Below, piece after piece: positions 1-17,766 of a stretch of DNA of 64,000 nucleotides (the first letter of the stretch is position 1; each line of letters opens with the position of its first letter). The notes below the pieces were generated by a model. The model had not been told where the DNA came from and ran no database searches. It saw only the letters and a list, made by a program, of their open reading frames with translations. The position numbers and the translations under genes were made by a program. The DNA is from Typha latifolia (lineage: Eukaryota; Streptophyta; Magnoliopsida; Poales; Typhaceae), in contig CM034103.1 of assembly GCA_019914945.1 (NCBI GenBank), forward strand, positions 4,464,001-4,528,000, written 5' to 3'.

Positions 1-1127
1 ACGAATGATATTTATTCGAATTTCTACTGCACATACAAACTACTGAACTCGGACATAAGGCCACCGAATTGCAAATATATCGATCAATCAACTCTAGGCC
101 ACATGCATACTCATGCTAGAGATCATCTTGATATAAAATCATACTAATATAGTCATATCTAAATATCAACAACATATTAATATCTAAGATCAGTCAAATC
201 AAATGATTAGTAAGATATGCTTGACTGTAATCATCTCTATATAATATTATATAATTATTTTGGAAGTCAAAGCAGAATGTGTATACATAATATATATAAT
301 ATATGTGAAAGCTCTCTAGAAGGTAAGACTACTCACAATATTATTAGAAGATACAAATGACGTATTGATCATGCCCATCAAACAAGTGTCAACTCATCAC
401 TAGCAGTGTCCATAGGATTCACAAAAAGGGTTTAGAATCTAAAAATATTTTAGTACGAAGTTAGTCGTTTATCCTATCATAATTTGTTTATGTAAAATCT
501 AATAGTTTATTAGGTTTAAAATTAATTAGATTTATAGGATAAATTTAATTATGATAATAGTATATTGCTATTACCATAATTTATATTTATTTAATAAGAA
601 TCCTAGTTTGCTAATTAGGAGTAAGCATATAATAATTTATCTCTATTTGTATGCAACCAAGGCCATATATATGATTTATAAAAATATAATTATAAGTATA
701 ATCTTATTAATAATTATTTTGTGATACTTACTCTTGTTTAATTAATCATTAATTATATGTAAAATAGTAAACTATCCTATTATACAACAATAATATGCAA
801 GCTTAGTATTTCATTTTATATAAAGTAGTAGGCAATAATAAGATGCGAAAAATAATTATAAAAAATAATAAATGTAAATATAAGATTATTATCAATTAAA
901 CTATATGTATTAATCTAATAAATAATGGCTAAACCATAGATATATTTATATGCAAATATCTATCATTATATATAATAAATTATTATAGTAAAAAATACTT
1001 AGCTAATACTTATACTAGTGAGTGTAAATTAGCAAAATAATTAACTATCTAAAATAACTAATTTACTTTAACTTTAGAAAATAAATTATATAATTAATAG
1101 AAATTAAAAGGAGGGAGCAACCCTTTG
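1..1127. other. AT-rich intergenic DNA
   Basis: I see no gene here. The stretch is strongly AT-rich with long runs of short A/T words and stop codons in every frame. No open frame of useful length, RNA gene or terminal repeat could be recognised. Confidence 0.7.
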
Positions 1128-1184
1128 CTATAGTGTTGAGCTCGACACAACACTATCTACTACGATGCTGGGCTGATCCCAGCA
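1128..1184. repeat. two adjacent hairpin-forming inverted repeats
   Basis: The first palindrome has arms ATAGTGTTG and CAACACTAT (about 1130-1156) around a short loop. The second has arms TGCTGGG and CCCAGCA (1166-1184) around a 5-base loop. They lie about 10 bases apart at the border between AT-rich DNA and a GA-rich tract. They could be terminal or subterminal parts of an old DNA transposon; no target duplication was found. Confidence 0.55.
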
Positions 1185-1189
1185 CTATT

Positions 1190-1546
1190 GCAGAAAGAAG
1201 AGGAGGAATCGAGGAAGAAGAAGAAGAAGAAAGGAAGGAAGGATAAGAGAAGAGAAGAAAGAAAGAAAGAAGAAGAAGATAAGAGAAGAAGATGAAGAAG
1301 GGAATGGAGTTGAGTAACCTAGTTGGCAGGGAGGGAGGGGACTTGGACGCTGCTGGCCAGCCGGGGGCTCAGTTTCGATGAACCTGAGAGAAAGAGATAG
1401 AAGAGAGAAAATAGAGAAGGAGGCTCACCTTAGCGGTGATGGCAGTGATGACGACGATAGGCCCGCACCAACAAGAGGGAGAGAGAGTTTGAGAGAGAGA
1501 GAGAATATTTAAGAGAGAGAGAGAGAGTAAGTAGAGAGAGAGAGAG
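1190..1546. repeat. GA/GAA-rich low-complexity tract
   Basis: This run contains (GAA)n-, (GGAA)n- and (GA)n-like repeats, including pure GA stretches near 1480-1545. It yields open frames on both strands made only of Ser/Leu or Arg/Glu repeats, which are artefacts of composition and not genes. Confidence 0.8.
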
Positions 1547-4439
1547 GTCGGTTGGGAGTCTATGGCGACTGCGGGGCCTGCCACGCATAGCTGGCCGGTG
1601 CAATTGGCCGAGCCGGCCATTGGGGGTGTGTGACATCCCCAGCGCCACTACCTCGCTTGGCATGAGGTCGGCCAAAATCCCCTTTCTTGGTGACCCTTCT
1701 CCTTTTCCTTACCTCTTGGTTGGCCAATGCTAAGTGATCACTAGAGTTCATTCCCCCTATGGGTTGTTGTGGCATGTTTGAGAGGGGATGAAGGGGGTGA
1801 TTTCCCTTTTGGGTTGAATTGACTCAAGCCAAAGCTTGGCTTGCTAGCCATGGGCCCGAGTCGAGCAGGTTGACTTGGTCGTAGTGCCTTGCAAGCTGAA
1901 CTAGCCCTTTGTAGGTTGGTCTAGTTGCCTTGTAGGTTGGTCTCTTGACTTGGGCTTGGACCTAAATGGTTTTGGCTTTGGGCTAGCCTCTTTTTTTGCC
2001 TACTGCTTCATCTGGTAGAAAAGATTTCTAGTTGGATTGTTTACTTTCATTATAAGTTATGAGTTTACCGATATCATAGCTAGTACAAAGATCTCTCTAA
2101 AATTAGTGTAAACCCTAAATTTGATTGGGTTTAGAATGGAGCCTCTTCAACATTAGGAAATCTATTAGCAATTTCAAACAAGTGGATGTTCCCATGCTAA
2201 TAAATAATGATATTAAATGGTGATATATTTATGTAAAAAATGACCTTATGTATAGTGTGGTTGAATTATTATATGATAGCACATGGTTGACATAACATGA
2301 CACTTATTTTTACATTTGATTGTCTAAATGACTTCATAGCTTTGGTAGCATGATTACTATACCACGTAGTTATTCTATAATGATGATGTCCACCCCTTAC
2401 GTGGGTGGGTGTTAATTGCCATATTAATATTTTGCTTATATAGCATGTTTATAATACAATACTTAATTGGTGGTTAAACTCTATTGCGATGATGATAGAG
2501 AGGTCCAGCAAAAAAATAGCTTGTTACTAGAATAATAAAAAGCTTAACACCTCTTATTTGACTTTTCAAATATTTAAAAATACGAAAAAGATAAAAATTC
2601 AAAATGCAAAAGTCTACCTTATATGATAATGATGTCCTCTAATGTGGGTGTTCATTGTCATACCAATACTTTGCTTATATAGTATATTACAATACAATAC
2701 TTAATAAATCTATGTTAATGATGTCGTGTTGATATTTGACTTGCATAATAGTATGCCATTAGCACATGCACACTACCTTTGAGGAGTGTGACTCATTCAT
2801 CTCAATAGTATCTGACACCTCCTCAACTAGAATAAGGGTCGACGAAATTATACTATAGTATATTATATAGTAGGGCTTATGCTTAAGATCTTAGTCTATA
2901 GATCTCAAACAATCAATCTATCATTCGTCGGATGAGAGTAAAATCCCTCAGGATATTAAGGTGGTGATATGAGGGTGAGGTGTTGATGACCTAACAGTAT
3001 TCGATAGTGCAAGGTTAGAGCACCCTTGAGCGACGACTCATAATTCTCATAGAGGTGATGTAATGATGTTGAGCTGAGGGCTCATGTGAGTAGCATTGAG
3101 GTGCAATGTGATGCTGACTCATGGTGATGAGCTTATGACTGTTTACTAAGTAATGAGCAGGCAATTCTACCATGGGGTTTATCCTTTCTCTTGGGTTATT
3201 TAGGGCAAGTACAAATGTTGGCCAAGTGGGCCTAATGTTAGGTGTTGTGCAGATGCTGATCGGTGGGCCTAATGACAGATGAGTCACGTAGGCTGGTGAG
3301 CATAGTAAAAGTTAGTATTGGTGGGAGTCAGACCATGCTAACTAATACAATTTGATGCTCATCTTATATCATACTTAGAGATGATTAAGGAAAAATACAT
3401 CATTCATACATTATGTGTTGCATGACCTCTAGTATGAGATTGCTTTACCATATATTATCCTCTAATTAATTATGTACTTGTTATATTGAGTGTAAATGCA
3501 TAAACTTTTCAATGCTGTGAACTTTTTTATACATGATTATGTTAGATATTGTATTACTTGCTAGGATTCATATTTTACTTTTGATGTAGATTGACAATAG
3601 TCGCGGTGGAAGCTTTCGTAGCAATTTGCTAAGCGGGCACTAGCTCTCTTTTTTTATAGTTTTTATTTTGGAGTATGTTTTTCTCTTGTTATAGCTAATT
3701 CCGGTATGTACTTTTATATTCGACACTACATCTACTTTTGTGCTATTGATGGACTTGTTGCGTCCTACACTTTATTTTGCTGTTTTCATTTGGTCTTATT
3801 TGCTAGTTCTTCCGTCTTCTATGAAAACTTCGTGTGAGGGCAACCTTATGTGGGAGGCACATGGTAGATTGAAAATGTTTCAAGTCTCTATGAGTCCTCA
3901 TCAAAGAATAAATATATTAGCACTAACTTACTTAATCTCGGTGTGAGTAAATGAGTCAATTATGATCATTCTCGTCAAACTCAAAAATAATTTATAGCCA
4001 ATCTAAACAAAGTTAGATAATATGATTATATTAGAAAGGGTAAATAATTTTCACCCCTATTTTAGTTTGGTTAAATTTTAACTTACACTATGTGCTTTAA
4101 ATTTAAGCACTTAATTTCTCGGTGATCCATTCAAGTTATAATTATTAATGGAATGTGATAATACTTAAATTACCATATAGAAATATAGTTTGATTTGAGG
4201 ATAATGTGAATAATTTAGTTATTTAACAGCAGTTATTTATAGCAGAGAATATTGATGCCAATGAACCACGTCGATTCTAATACTTGACTAATTATTTTTG
4301 AACGAAATATTAAACGGCTAGAATTTAGTGTGGACTACAGGAGTTAAATAGTTTAGTTTAAAATATTTTGGATTGGGAAGAGAGATTTTTGCCTTTAAAA
4401 CTCAAGACTTGTTTCACCTTATACTTTCTCCCCCATTTT
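1547..4439. other. intergenic DNA with a short spaced duplication
   Basis: No gene is supported. The segment 1620-2010 is a transposon-like, moderately GC-rich remnant with short internal repeats (TTGTAGGTTGGTCT occurs twice near 1910-1945). A segment of about 85 bases at 2380-2466 recurs in diverged form at 2626-2705. Both copies contain GATGATGTCC- or GATGTCC-type starts and the core TTTGCTTATATAG. The remainder is AT-rich. Confidence 0.5.
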
Positions 4440-6850
4440 ATGTTTTCATTGCAAATTCTTTCTATTTCATTGTTCTTGACAGATTTGCCTTCTGTCTTAT
4501 TTTTTAAAAGTTTTTAATAACTCTACTTTTTATTAGATAAATGATAAAACATGTTCCCCATCCTCCCTTTCATTTAAATTTTTTTTTATAGTGCAATTTT
4601 TGAAGCCTTCATTTATCTCTTTATTTCGATAGTGTCAGAATCTTTTCAATATAAACTCTTATCAACATTACTTTACATTTGTCAAAAATATTTTTTAATT
4701 CTCTACAACTTCATCTTTAATCAGTATCTTCAAATTCAATCATTTATGAGGTTTAAAATTTAAATTTATCAATTTGATAATAAAATTATCTTTCATTAAC
4801 TCCTTTTTCTATATCTTTTGCATAAAAGCTCTAAACGATATTATTTATATGCATTAGAAAGTTTATTCAGTTCTCTACAATTTTATCTGTAATGAATTTC
4901 TTCAAAAGCTTAAAATTTATTTAAATATTAAAACTTTTAGAAAATAAAATAAAATTATATTGCCACCAACAAATTATTTAGTAGAAATATAAGAATAAAC
5001 CTTATTCTGGTGTTGTAACAAAACAACTTCTTACCTTATTCTAGTATAATTTTTCACCATTCTCTTTCATCTTATTCCATACAACTTTTAAAAAATAATT
5101 TAATAAAATTCACAATTATTATTTAGCCCCTATATTAGACAACATTTAATTACACATCATCTCAACTACAGTTGAGTTCTCTCTCTCCACTATCTCTTCT
5201 ATTAAATATTGGTCAACTTAGCTACAGTTTAGATTTTTCTCTCTCATCTATCTCTTCTTTTGAATATTAGCTGTCTCACCTATAGTTGAGAATTTTTTTT
5301 GAACTAGTAAATTCTACAAAAATAAAACTAGAAAATATTAATCCCGCACATTTCCTACAATGCGGGCTTATAACTTGCAATATACCGCAGTGCGAGTTTA
5401 TAATCCCTCATTACACCGTAGTGTGGGTTTCTAACCCTGCATTAACCCGTAGTGTTTATTTATTTCTTATAGTGTATAATTATTTTACATTGAGTTTGGA
5501 CTTATAACCTCGCATTATACAATAGTATGGGCTTATAATCTTGTGTTACACTATAGTGTGAGTTTATAACATTATATTAATTCATAATGCCTCTTTATCT
5601 AGTGCATGATTATTTTATATAAAGAGTGAGAAGTTATTTTTTCGTAGTGCGAACTTATAACCCTAAGTTACCCCGCTGTGTATAGTTATTGGGTATATAG
5701 AATATTTTAAGTTCACAGTTTACAAAAAATATTATTTTGGAAAAATACTATTTACTATTACTATTTTAATATATACTTAATAGTATTTTCATCAATTAGT
5801 ATAAAACATCACCGCTTCTTAATACAAATTCATTATTCTTTAATACTTTAATATTAATTTTATGTCGTATGAAATGTAATTATTACTCATACTAATATTG
5901 AACTAAACATTGCAATAGCTTATACTAGTATTGGCCCTCTTCTTCTAGTATTAAAAATTAGAATACTGATGTTTATTCCACTCTTATTTTATAAGTGAAT
6001 GGGGGCTAAATGAATAATCTTCACTATTTTATTTTTTTTCTTTAGATAAACTTCGATTAATATCATTTTATATGTGTTGGAAAGCTTATTCAGTCTTCTA
6101 CTTTATATCTCATAAGTATGTTTAAATTTGATTATTTCAAAATTTAAAATTTATCAATTTGAATAATAATATTATTTTTTGTTCACTTCTTTCCATTGTA
6201 AACTCTGATTGACTTTATTTTACATAGAAATTTTGTTTAATTATCTAAAACTTCATCTCTAATTAATATCATTAATTTTAACTATTTAAATAATAAAATT
6301 AATTTTATTTCATGCTTTTATTTATATCTTTCTCGTAAAAACTCTGATCAATATTATTTTATATTCGTTGGAAAAATTATTCAATCATTTACAAGTTCAT
6401 CCTTAATGAGTATTTTTAAATTTAATTAGTTGAGAGACTTAAAATTTATTTAAATATTACAATTTAGACAAAATTAAAATTACGTTAGACCAACGTATGA
6501 ATATATTGCATTGTTTCTTTCTCATATCTTTTCTTTATGAATTTTGATAGACATTATTGTACGTGCGTTAGAAAATTTATTCAATTATTTATAATTTTAT
6601 ATTTTACGAGTATACTCAAGTTCAATTATTTTGGATGTTTAAAATTTAAATCTATTAACTTGAATAATAAAACTATCTTTTGTTAACTAGTTTTGTCATA
6701 TCTTTCTAATAAGATCTCTAATATATATTATTTTATATGCGTTTGAAAAGCACTAATAGATTCTTCAAATTGAAACTTAAAATTTATTTAAACATTATAA
6801 CCTTTTAAAAAAAATTACGTTGCTACCAACAACAACGGTATGACTATATT
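4440..6850. repeat. degenerate tandem repeat field upstream of EPSPS
   Basis: Several diverged copies of an AT-rich unit of very roughly 150-250 bases follow one another. Recurring landmarks are TTTAAAATTTA, ATATTATTTATATGC, TTTATTCA, a CTACAA or TTACAA step, and a Thr/Asn-coding-like ACCAACAA near unit ends (about 4970, 6490 and 6825). The block ends about 460 bases before the EPSPS start codon. The copies are too diverged to set exact borders by eye. Confidence 0.5.
5361..5695. repeat. minisatellite with 30-31-bp units
   Basis: Units begin at 5361, 5391 and 5422 with TGCGGG, TGCGAG and TGTGGG. Each is followed by a TTATAAC- or TTTCTAACC-like stretch and ends in a CGCAG- or CGTAG-like tail. 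More diverged units appear at about 5500-5580 and 5640-5690, separated by a repeated spacer with AATTATTTTA or GATTATTTTA. Neighbouring units can pair, because GCGGG/CCGCA-type ends are complementary. Confidence 0.6.
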
Positions 6851-6889
6851 ACGTTGGTAGCAACCTATGTGAATTGCCTTCACTCTCGT

Positions 6890-7311
6890 TAATAAATTAA
6901 TCCACCAGCAACGGCCCAATTGTTAGGCGTTGAAAGGAGACCGTGGACTCGCTTACCCAAGAGTTTAGTTAGTTGGACTCGGTAGGAAAAACTCGTGTTC
7001 AACGAACCACCAACCAAGAACTCCAAAGTCCAAACGCCATCACTGGAGCCCACTATCTCACCCACTCCCACTACCCCCAGCAACTACTTCATAAACCTTC
7101 CCCTACAACCAATTGCCACGTTATCTACTATCTGTCTCTTCGGCAGATCCGAAGGGACAACATACCCCGCTAACCAAAGTCCCCGTTGGTGGGGGGGGAG
7201 GAACTGGGCGGGGGTTGGTGGGAGAACTCGACTATTTCTTTCGACCAAACTCCAAACATTACAGCGAGAGAGGAGAGAGATACTAAGACCGAGAGAGAGA
7301 GAGAGAGAGAG
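6890..7311 (+). promoter_or_regulatory. EPSPS upstream region and 5' UTR
   Basis: This is the stretch between the repeat field and the EPSPS start codon. Base composition changes here from AT-rich to mixed and CT-rich. I see no clear TATA box. The last 20 bases before the start codon are a GA dinucleotide run (7292-7311), a common feature of plant 5' leaders. The transcription start cannot be set from sequence alone. Confidence 0.5.
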
Positions 7312-12073
<4,762 letters not shown>

Positions 12074-12237
12074 CCAAATCTCTAGCAGAGGAAGGAATTC
12101 GGCATCCAGTTAGCAAGCAGCCATGAATACAACATGGATAGCATGAGTCAGCATCTTCTTATGTTGTACGGTAAGACAATTGATTTTGCCAACACAGACC
12201 ATTGTTTTGAACACTGCGTTATTCCATCATCAATAAA
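12074..12237 (+). terminator. EPSPS 3' UTR with poly(A) signal
   Basis: An AATAAA hexamer lies at 12232-12237, 159 bases past the stop codon. It is the best candidate for a polyadenylation signal. The UTR sequence itself is partly duplicated at 13581-13727. Confidence 0.6.
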
Positions 12238-12299
12238 GCCCTTATGGAGTAGTGTCTGTTAATCCGAAAGGTGATGCGGCTTGTTGTTTAGAAGTTAGA

Positions 12300-13143
12300 A
12301 CTTGATTGATATTTTATTCTGTTGTTAAGGTGTGGAAATCGGTTCATGTATTGTTGAAATTGTAGTTTTATGTTGATCTAGTTTCTTTCTGCGCTGGTGC
12401 CGTGGATTAGATTGGGAGCTATTTTGATGGAAATGCTGAAATTTTCTCATTAGAGCTCCCTCAGAATCCACCAAGGCTAAGATGTAGCAAAAGACCAATA
12501 AGTATAACAGATCCTCATCCAGTGAGCCAATCTTTCCAGTTAACAGCTTCCTACTGTAATAATGCAAAGTAAACAGTTGAGATACCCTAAATAATAATAT
12601 TACTTGGTGGAAAATCTGGCTTGCTCACATTCACCATCATGAGAACATATGATTTTTCTATGGACAATTATTCTCGTAAGGGAGTAAGAGAAATTTTTTT
12701 ACAGATTTGATCAACCATATCAATATATTGCAAAATTTCACTTACAACTCTCACCATACACACATGCAGGATGCGTTGAGTTTAGGAAGGGATTTTTCAG
12801 GCAGACAGAACTTAAGCCTTTTGACTACAAGCCAACCCATCAATCACTTAGATTGGATCGGGTTAGAATATTATAACTTGTTACTATCCACTATGCTGTG
12901 AGAAATTGAGCTCAGCCAAGTTTAATAAGCTAGGCATAACAGGCCTAGTATAATGGGATGGGTTATCAAGAATATTATAATATAATGGGCCGCCCATAAA
13001 CATATTTTACTTAACTTTCATAAAAGGGGACACTTATAATATTATAATATATAGTGGTCTCTAATGAACCAAACTTTTGATGTATAACTTAAAAACCATA
13101 GGATAACTTAAAAACCATAGGAATGAGTGGGAGTAGGATAGGG
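12300..13143. other. intergenic DNA with repeat remnants
   Basis: No gene is seen. The stretch 12820-12900 is a diverged copy of 17850-17930; both hold a CAATCACT word and GTTAGAATA-TATA-type words. A 20-base phrase ending AAAAACCATAGGA is repeated in tandem near 13086-13121. Confidence 0.45.
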
Positions 13144-13405
13144 TTGTGGGTGGGCGTAGCAAGTTGAGCTTTCGGGTCGAGCTGGACGGATAAAGGCCTA
13201 ACTTGGTCGCCTATTTCTATTTCTGGCTCGGATAGTTGTGGGTGTGCGTAGCAAGTTGAGCTTTGGGTCGGGCCGGGTGGGCAAAGGCCTAACTTGTGCC
13301 ACCCATATCTATTTCAAGCTCAGGCTAGGTTGGGTCCAAACTAGGCTCTATCAGGAGGCTTACTCAGTTAAAATCAAGGGGGCTTACTCAGTTAAAATCA
13401 AGGGA
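13144..13405. repeat. 92-bp tandem duplication and a 25-bp direct repeat
   Basis: Copies beginning TTGTGGGTGGGCGTAGCAAG and TTGTGGGTGTGCGTAGCAAG start at 13144 and 13236. Each continues through GAGCTTTCGGG-like and AAAGGCCTAACTTG phrases. Just downstream, GGCTTACTCAGTTAAAATCA occurs twice about 25 bases apart (13355-13405). The composition is typical of degraded DNA transposons. Confidence 0.75.
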
Positions 13406-13580
13406 TTCTAGTGGGTTGGGTGTGATGATTGTCTAGGTATCACAACAATAAATTGAAGTCCATCGCTTACCCACTAGACACACAGTGAACTCCTTTTCAA
13501 TGCCAATAGATCGCATTCCGCTTAGTATATACTTCCAACTTAGATTGGTGCCTTGCAAGGCTCCCTTGAAGGGTGGTAAG

Positions 13581-13727
13581 TTTCGATGTGCTTCAAAGAT
13601 TTACAAAGCACTGACCAAATCTCTAGCAAAGGAAGAAATTTAGCATCCAGCTAGCAGCCATGAATACATCGATAGCGTGATCAGGATTTTCATGTGTTGT
13701 AAGATAACATAATTGATTTGGCCAAAA
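13581..13727 (+). pseudogene. duplicated fragment of the EPSPS 3' end
   Basis: About 145 bases match the last 30 coding bases and first part of the 3' UTR of EPSPS (about 12038-12194), in the same orientation. Shared landmarks are GATGTGCT, TTTACAAAGCACTGACCAAA, TCTCTAGCA, GCATCCAG, CAGCCATGAATACA and AATTGATTT. The stop codon is preserved. Substitutions and small deletions show it is not a recent copy. It is surrounded by repeat-like DNA (13144-13405 before, 13740-14050 after), which suggests capture or carriage by a transposon. No upstream EPSPS exons accompany it, so it cannot encode enzyme. Confidence 0.85.
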
Positions 13728-14701
13728 TTAATTCAAGTTTGGTTTGGAATTAATTTGAAGCCCATTTCGACCTCAAACCTAATTCGACTCTTCATACCAA
13801 TCCTAAATTAAGCTCGAACCAAGCATAAATCCAACTTAAATTAAATCTCGGGTGGTCTATAATTTACAAAATCAAATTGAATTATATATATATATTAATA
13901 TTATTAATATTATTATTATTTATGTATACTTATATATCAGCTGACTTGTGCTTTAAGCTCAGCTCGAATCAAGCTTGGGCTCGTTACAAATGACCCCATC
14001 AAGCTCATCAAGCCGGAGCTCAAACAGGCTTGATTATTTTGACAGCCCTACCTACATGAATCACAAAATACTATAACACTCAAGACTCTTCAGCAAAATA
14101 GAAACAGAACATATAACTAAAACTACAGCAAGCATAAGGTCAATGAATGTGGTTCAGAACATACATAGGCCCTCTCTGTAGGGTAAAACCAAAACAACGA
14201 AAAATTCTTGTTCAAGAGAACTCTCTTGGGATACATAACTTAGAATATAGCAAAATTCAGCTGTCATCGTTGCAGAGAAAGAACTGGCATAATAGATAGA
14301 AACCTAAGCCACAAGAGTGCTAGCTGTGGTGGATTCACTGCACAAAGCAAAGAAGCAGGCCTTAGTGCGACAAATCCACTACAATCATAGTAAGAAAATC
14401 TACATATCAGATCTAACTTTAATATGGATAAAAGACATAGTTAACCAAGTACAAGAGAAGCATCTAATGCCTTAAGAAATTTTTGCCTGTGGAAGACCAG
14501 AGAGTAATGCATGCCTTTTTGTACATGGTAATCCAAGAATTTAGGTTTGTACAACGGCCATCAGTTTGACATGTTATATAAAGGTTAGAGGATCAAACTT
14601 ATACAGCAAATGAAGCTTGGCAAGTAGTAAGCCACATTGAGAGTAGGGGCCAGCTAGGTACATACATACATACATTTATATGTAGATAGGAAGTGTTGCT
14701 T

Positions 14702-14736
<35 letters not shown>

Positions 14737-16247
14737 GCAATATAGAAGCAAATTTTGAACAATTATAGCAGCAGTATATGATGGGATGGGATATATCTTT
14801 CACTTAGTTTGACAATAAAATAATGTTTATAATGCAGCTGATTTACCTATCTATTGGACATGCCTAAACTTCTAAAAGAAAGAAAAATTCCAAGTTTACC
14901 AAACCTAATTGCAACAAACAACAAGAAAATACTTTCCGCAAAATCCTAGCTAAAGATAATATTTGTTGTATGGACAAATATCCAATAAGATACATTTAGG
15001 TGTATATATTATATACACAAATTTACCAAGTTTTATACTACAGCTTAAAGACTGAGTTGAATATCCTAATGTCACAATGGCTACTTTGAAAAGGTTACTT
15101 GATTTTTGAACAACTTTTCACCTCAATTACCTAAACAAATAATATCCAACTATAGAATAAGATTGTTTAATTTATACACAAATAAATGAGCAAGTATTTA
15201 GCAGGATACAAGTTGGAGCACATCCTATAACAAAGTCATCCACTCATCCAATCTGTAATTTATAAAATTTGCGCAATTCAGTAACATCACATAACAAGTC
15301 ATTGATCGACCCATTAGATGCATACAAGCCATAGGCATCATCAGGACAGTTCCCAAAATCAATATTAATAGGAGAAAAGTAAAAAATAAAAAAAAATCAT
15401 AGACCAAATCACCAATAAATTTGATCAAGTTACTAAAATTCATTGTCATAATTTAAGGTTAAAATTATAAGAGACCTCTCCATTAAATAAGTATATCATA
15501 TACCATAACATATCAATGAATCAGAGCCACAGTACAACATGACAGAAAAAGTAAATGAAACTTTAACAGAACTCTTTATAAGATAAGGCCAAAACAAATA
15601 CATTTTGTTTCATATTCAAAACCATGATATTCATGAGTGCAACAGGAGCGAAAATTAGCCCTAATGCTATAAAGATAATGCACATACAGCATGAAAAATG
15701 AAAATGGACTGCTAAATGAAACATGAGGCATTGCAAGATACCAAACGCCAATGTTCCATGATTTAAAAAGAATTGCAAGTCACAACTTAATAGTAATCAT
15801 CCATTAGAGATCTACATCAAGTGACCTTTGATAAGAAAGTTGCAGTTTTTGCACTAACACTACTTACTTGAGCAACCATAATTGGCATGTAAAGCAACTT
15901 TCATCATGCATGCTCACCTTTCACCTGTTGTTATTTGCACTATAGATAACCTGGTGAAGATCCTTAGAAGCGCCATCTTATTATTCCTCAACTTCATTAT
16001 TCACAGCATCAATAGTTTATTTGCATTGAACAGCCCTCTACTTCATTATTCACATTGAATCCATTAAAGCAGTAGAACACTATCATATCGTTCCATGCTT
16101 AAAGTACTTGAAACTATGGATAATTTGTAATGCATAGGTACCCTAAGAATTTTCCAACTCCCCATGTGTCCCAATCGATGATACAACTATAATAGATTAT
16201 CTATCTCAAGAAAAATAACGGAAAATTAAATCTGACGAGAAACTCAA
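13728..16247. other. intergenic DNA between EPSPS and RPS13
   Basis: The part 13740-14050 is repeat-like (AGCTCGAAC and AAGCTC words) and ends in TTGACAGCCCTAC, which resembles a hAT-type terminus. An (AT)n run lies at about 14707-14733, preceded by a CATA repeat at 14660-14675. Beyond that, no gene could be supported; open frames are short and of skewed composition. The part closest to 16247 should hold the RPS13 3' UTR. Confidence 0.5.
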
Positions 16248-16959
<712 letters not shown>

Positions 16960-17033
16960 GGCGGCGGCGGGGGTAACGGTGACGCAACGGCGGCGAGAAG
17001 TTTTGGAGAGGAGAAGCGAAGAACTGGGGTGAC

Positions 17034-17054
17034 TTAGGGTTTTGGCTATATATA
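17034..17054 (-). promoter_or_regulatory. RPS13 core promoter: TATA box and telo-box
   Basis: On the minus strand a TATATATA element (17054-17047) is followed about five bases later by AAACCCTAA (17042-17034). The latter is the telo-box typical of plant ribosomal-protein and translation-factor promoters, usually close to the transcription start. Both lie about 75-95 bases upstream of the start codon, and the leader between is CT-rich. This matches co-regulated ribosomal-protein gene promoters. Confidence 0.75.
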
Positions 17055-17059
17055 CGCTA

Positions 17060-17451
17060 GGGGTAAGTAGCGGAGATTACGACAGTACCCTTGAGAAGTG
17101 ACAACGTTTTTTTTTCTTCTCTCTCTTTTTTCTCTTTTCTACAAAAATAGGTGAGAGAAATAACTCAATTGTTGAAATTCTTCTACTGTTCTTTGAAATC
17201 GTTGAGTGATGACTTTCACTTTATTTGAATGGATTTAGATGGGTATCAATATATAATCAGATCTAATTATCCAATTTGATTAAATCGTCAATATATAGGT
17301 CAATACGTGGAAAATTATGATTGACAAGGTTGACATTAATTCGTATTTTTAATTTTATCTCATATATGAATGACATTCAAATATTATAAATCTTTATCCA
17401 TTGTGTCAACCCCGTGACAACTTTTTTTAAACCGTTACTATTTTTTGCAAC
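17060..17451. other. AT-rich intergenic DNA upstream of RPS13
   Basis: Nothing recognisable was found apart from a CT-rich run at about 17110-17140. Distal RPS13 promoter elements could lie here. Confidence 0.4.
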
Positions 17452-17766
17452 GACCCATGAACTATTTTTTAGTACACAATGACCCTAAAAACTATTAAAA
17501 ATATCTCACCCCCTTAACATCATAAACGGAATTAGAAAATGACTAAATTGCCTCTCTATTTTGGGTCAACATAAAATACTCTCTTAAGTTGCACGTGACT
17601 TGCACATGTATATGAGGGGTAAATATGTTATATTTTTATTATATGACTATTATATGATAGCTTATAGATGAAAATAGTTAATAGAAACCTAACGAAATTG
17701 GTGGAATGAGATATTTTTGATAGTTCAGAGAGTCACTAGGTACTAAAAAATAGTTCAAAAGGTCAT
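17452..17766. mobile_element. MITE-like element with long inverted repeats
   Basis: The left arm (about 17452-17520) holds TGAACTATTTTTTAGTAC and AAAAATATCTCA. The right arm (about 17700-17764) holds the complement of both words in the opposite order. The arms are about 65 bases with roughly 75-80 percent match by eye, and the centre has no coding capacity. Pairing may extend outward on both sides by 20-30 bases. No clean target duplication was found. Confidence 0.7.

Noticed and set aside
7186..7311. in-frame upstream ATG extending EPSPS by 42 codons
   Set aside because: The extension crosses the GA-repeat leader and would bury the transit peptide; plant EPSPS precursors start like the frame at 7312.
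17034..17042. telomere-like repeat
   Set aside because: A single AAACCCTAA at the RPS13 promoter is a telo-box, not an interstitial telomere array.
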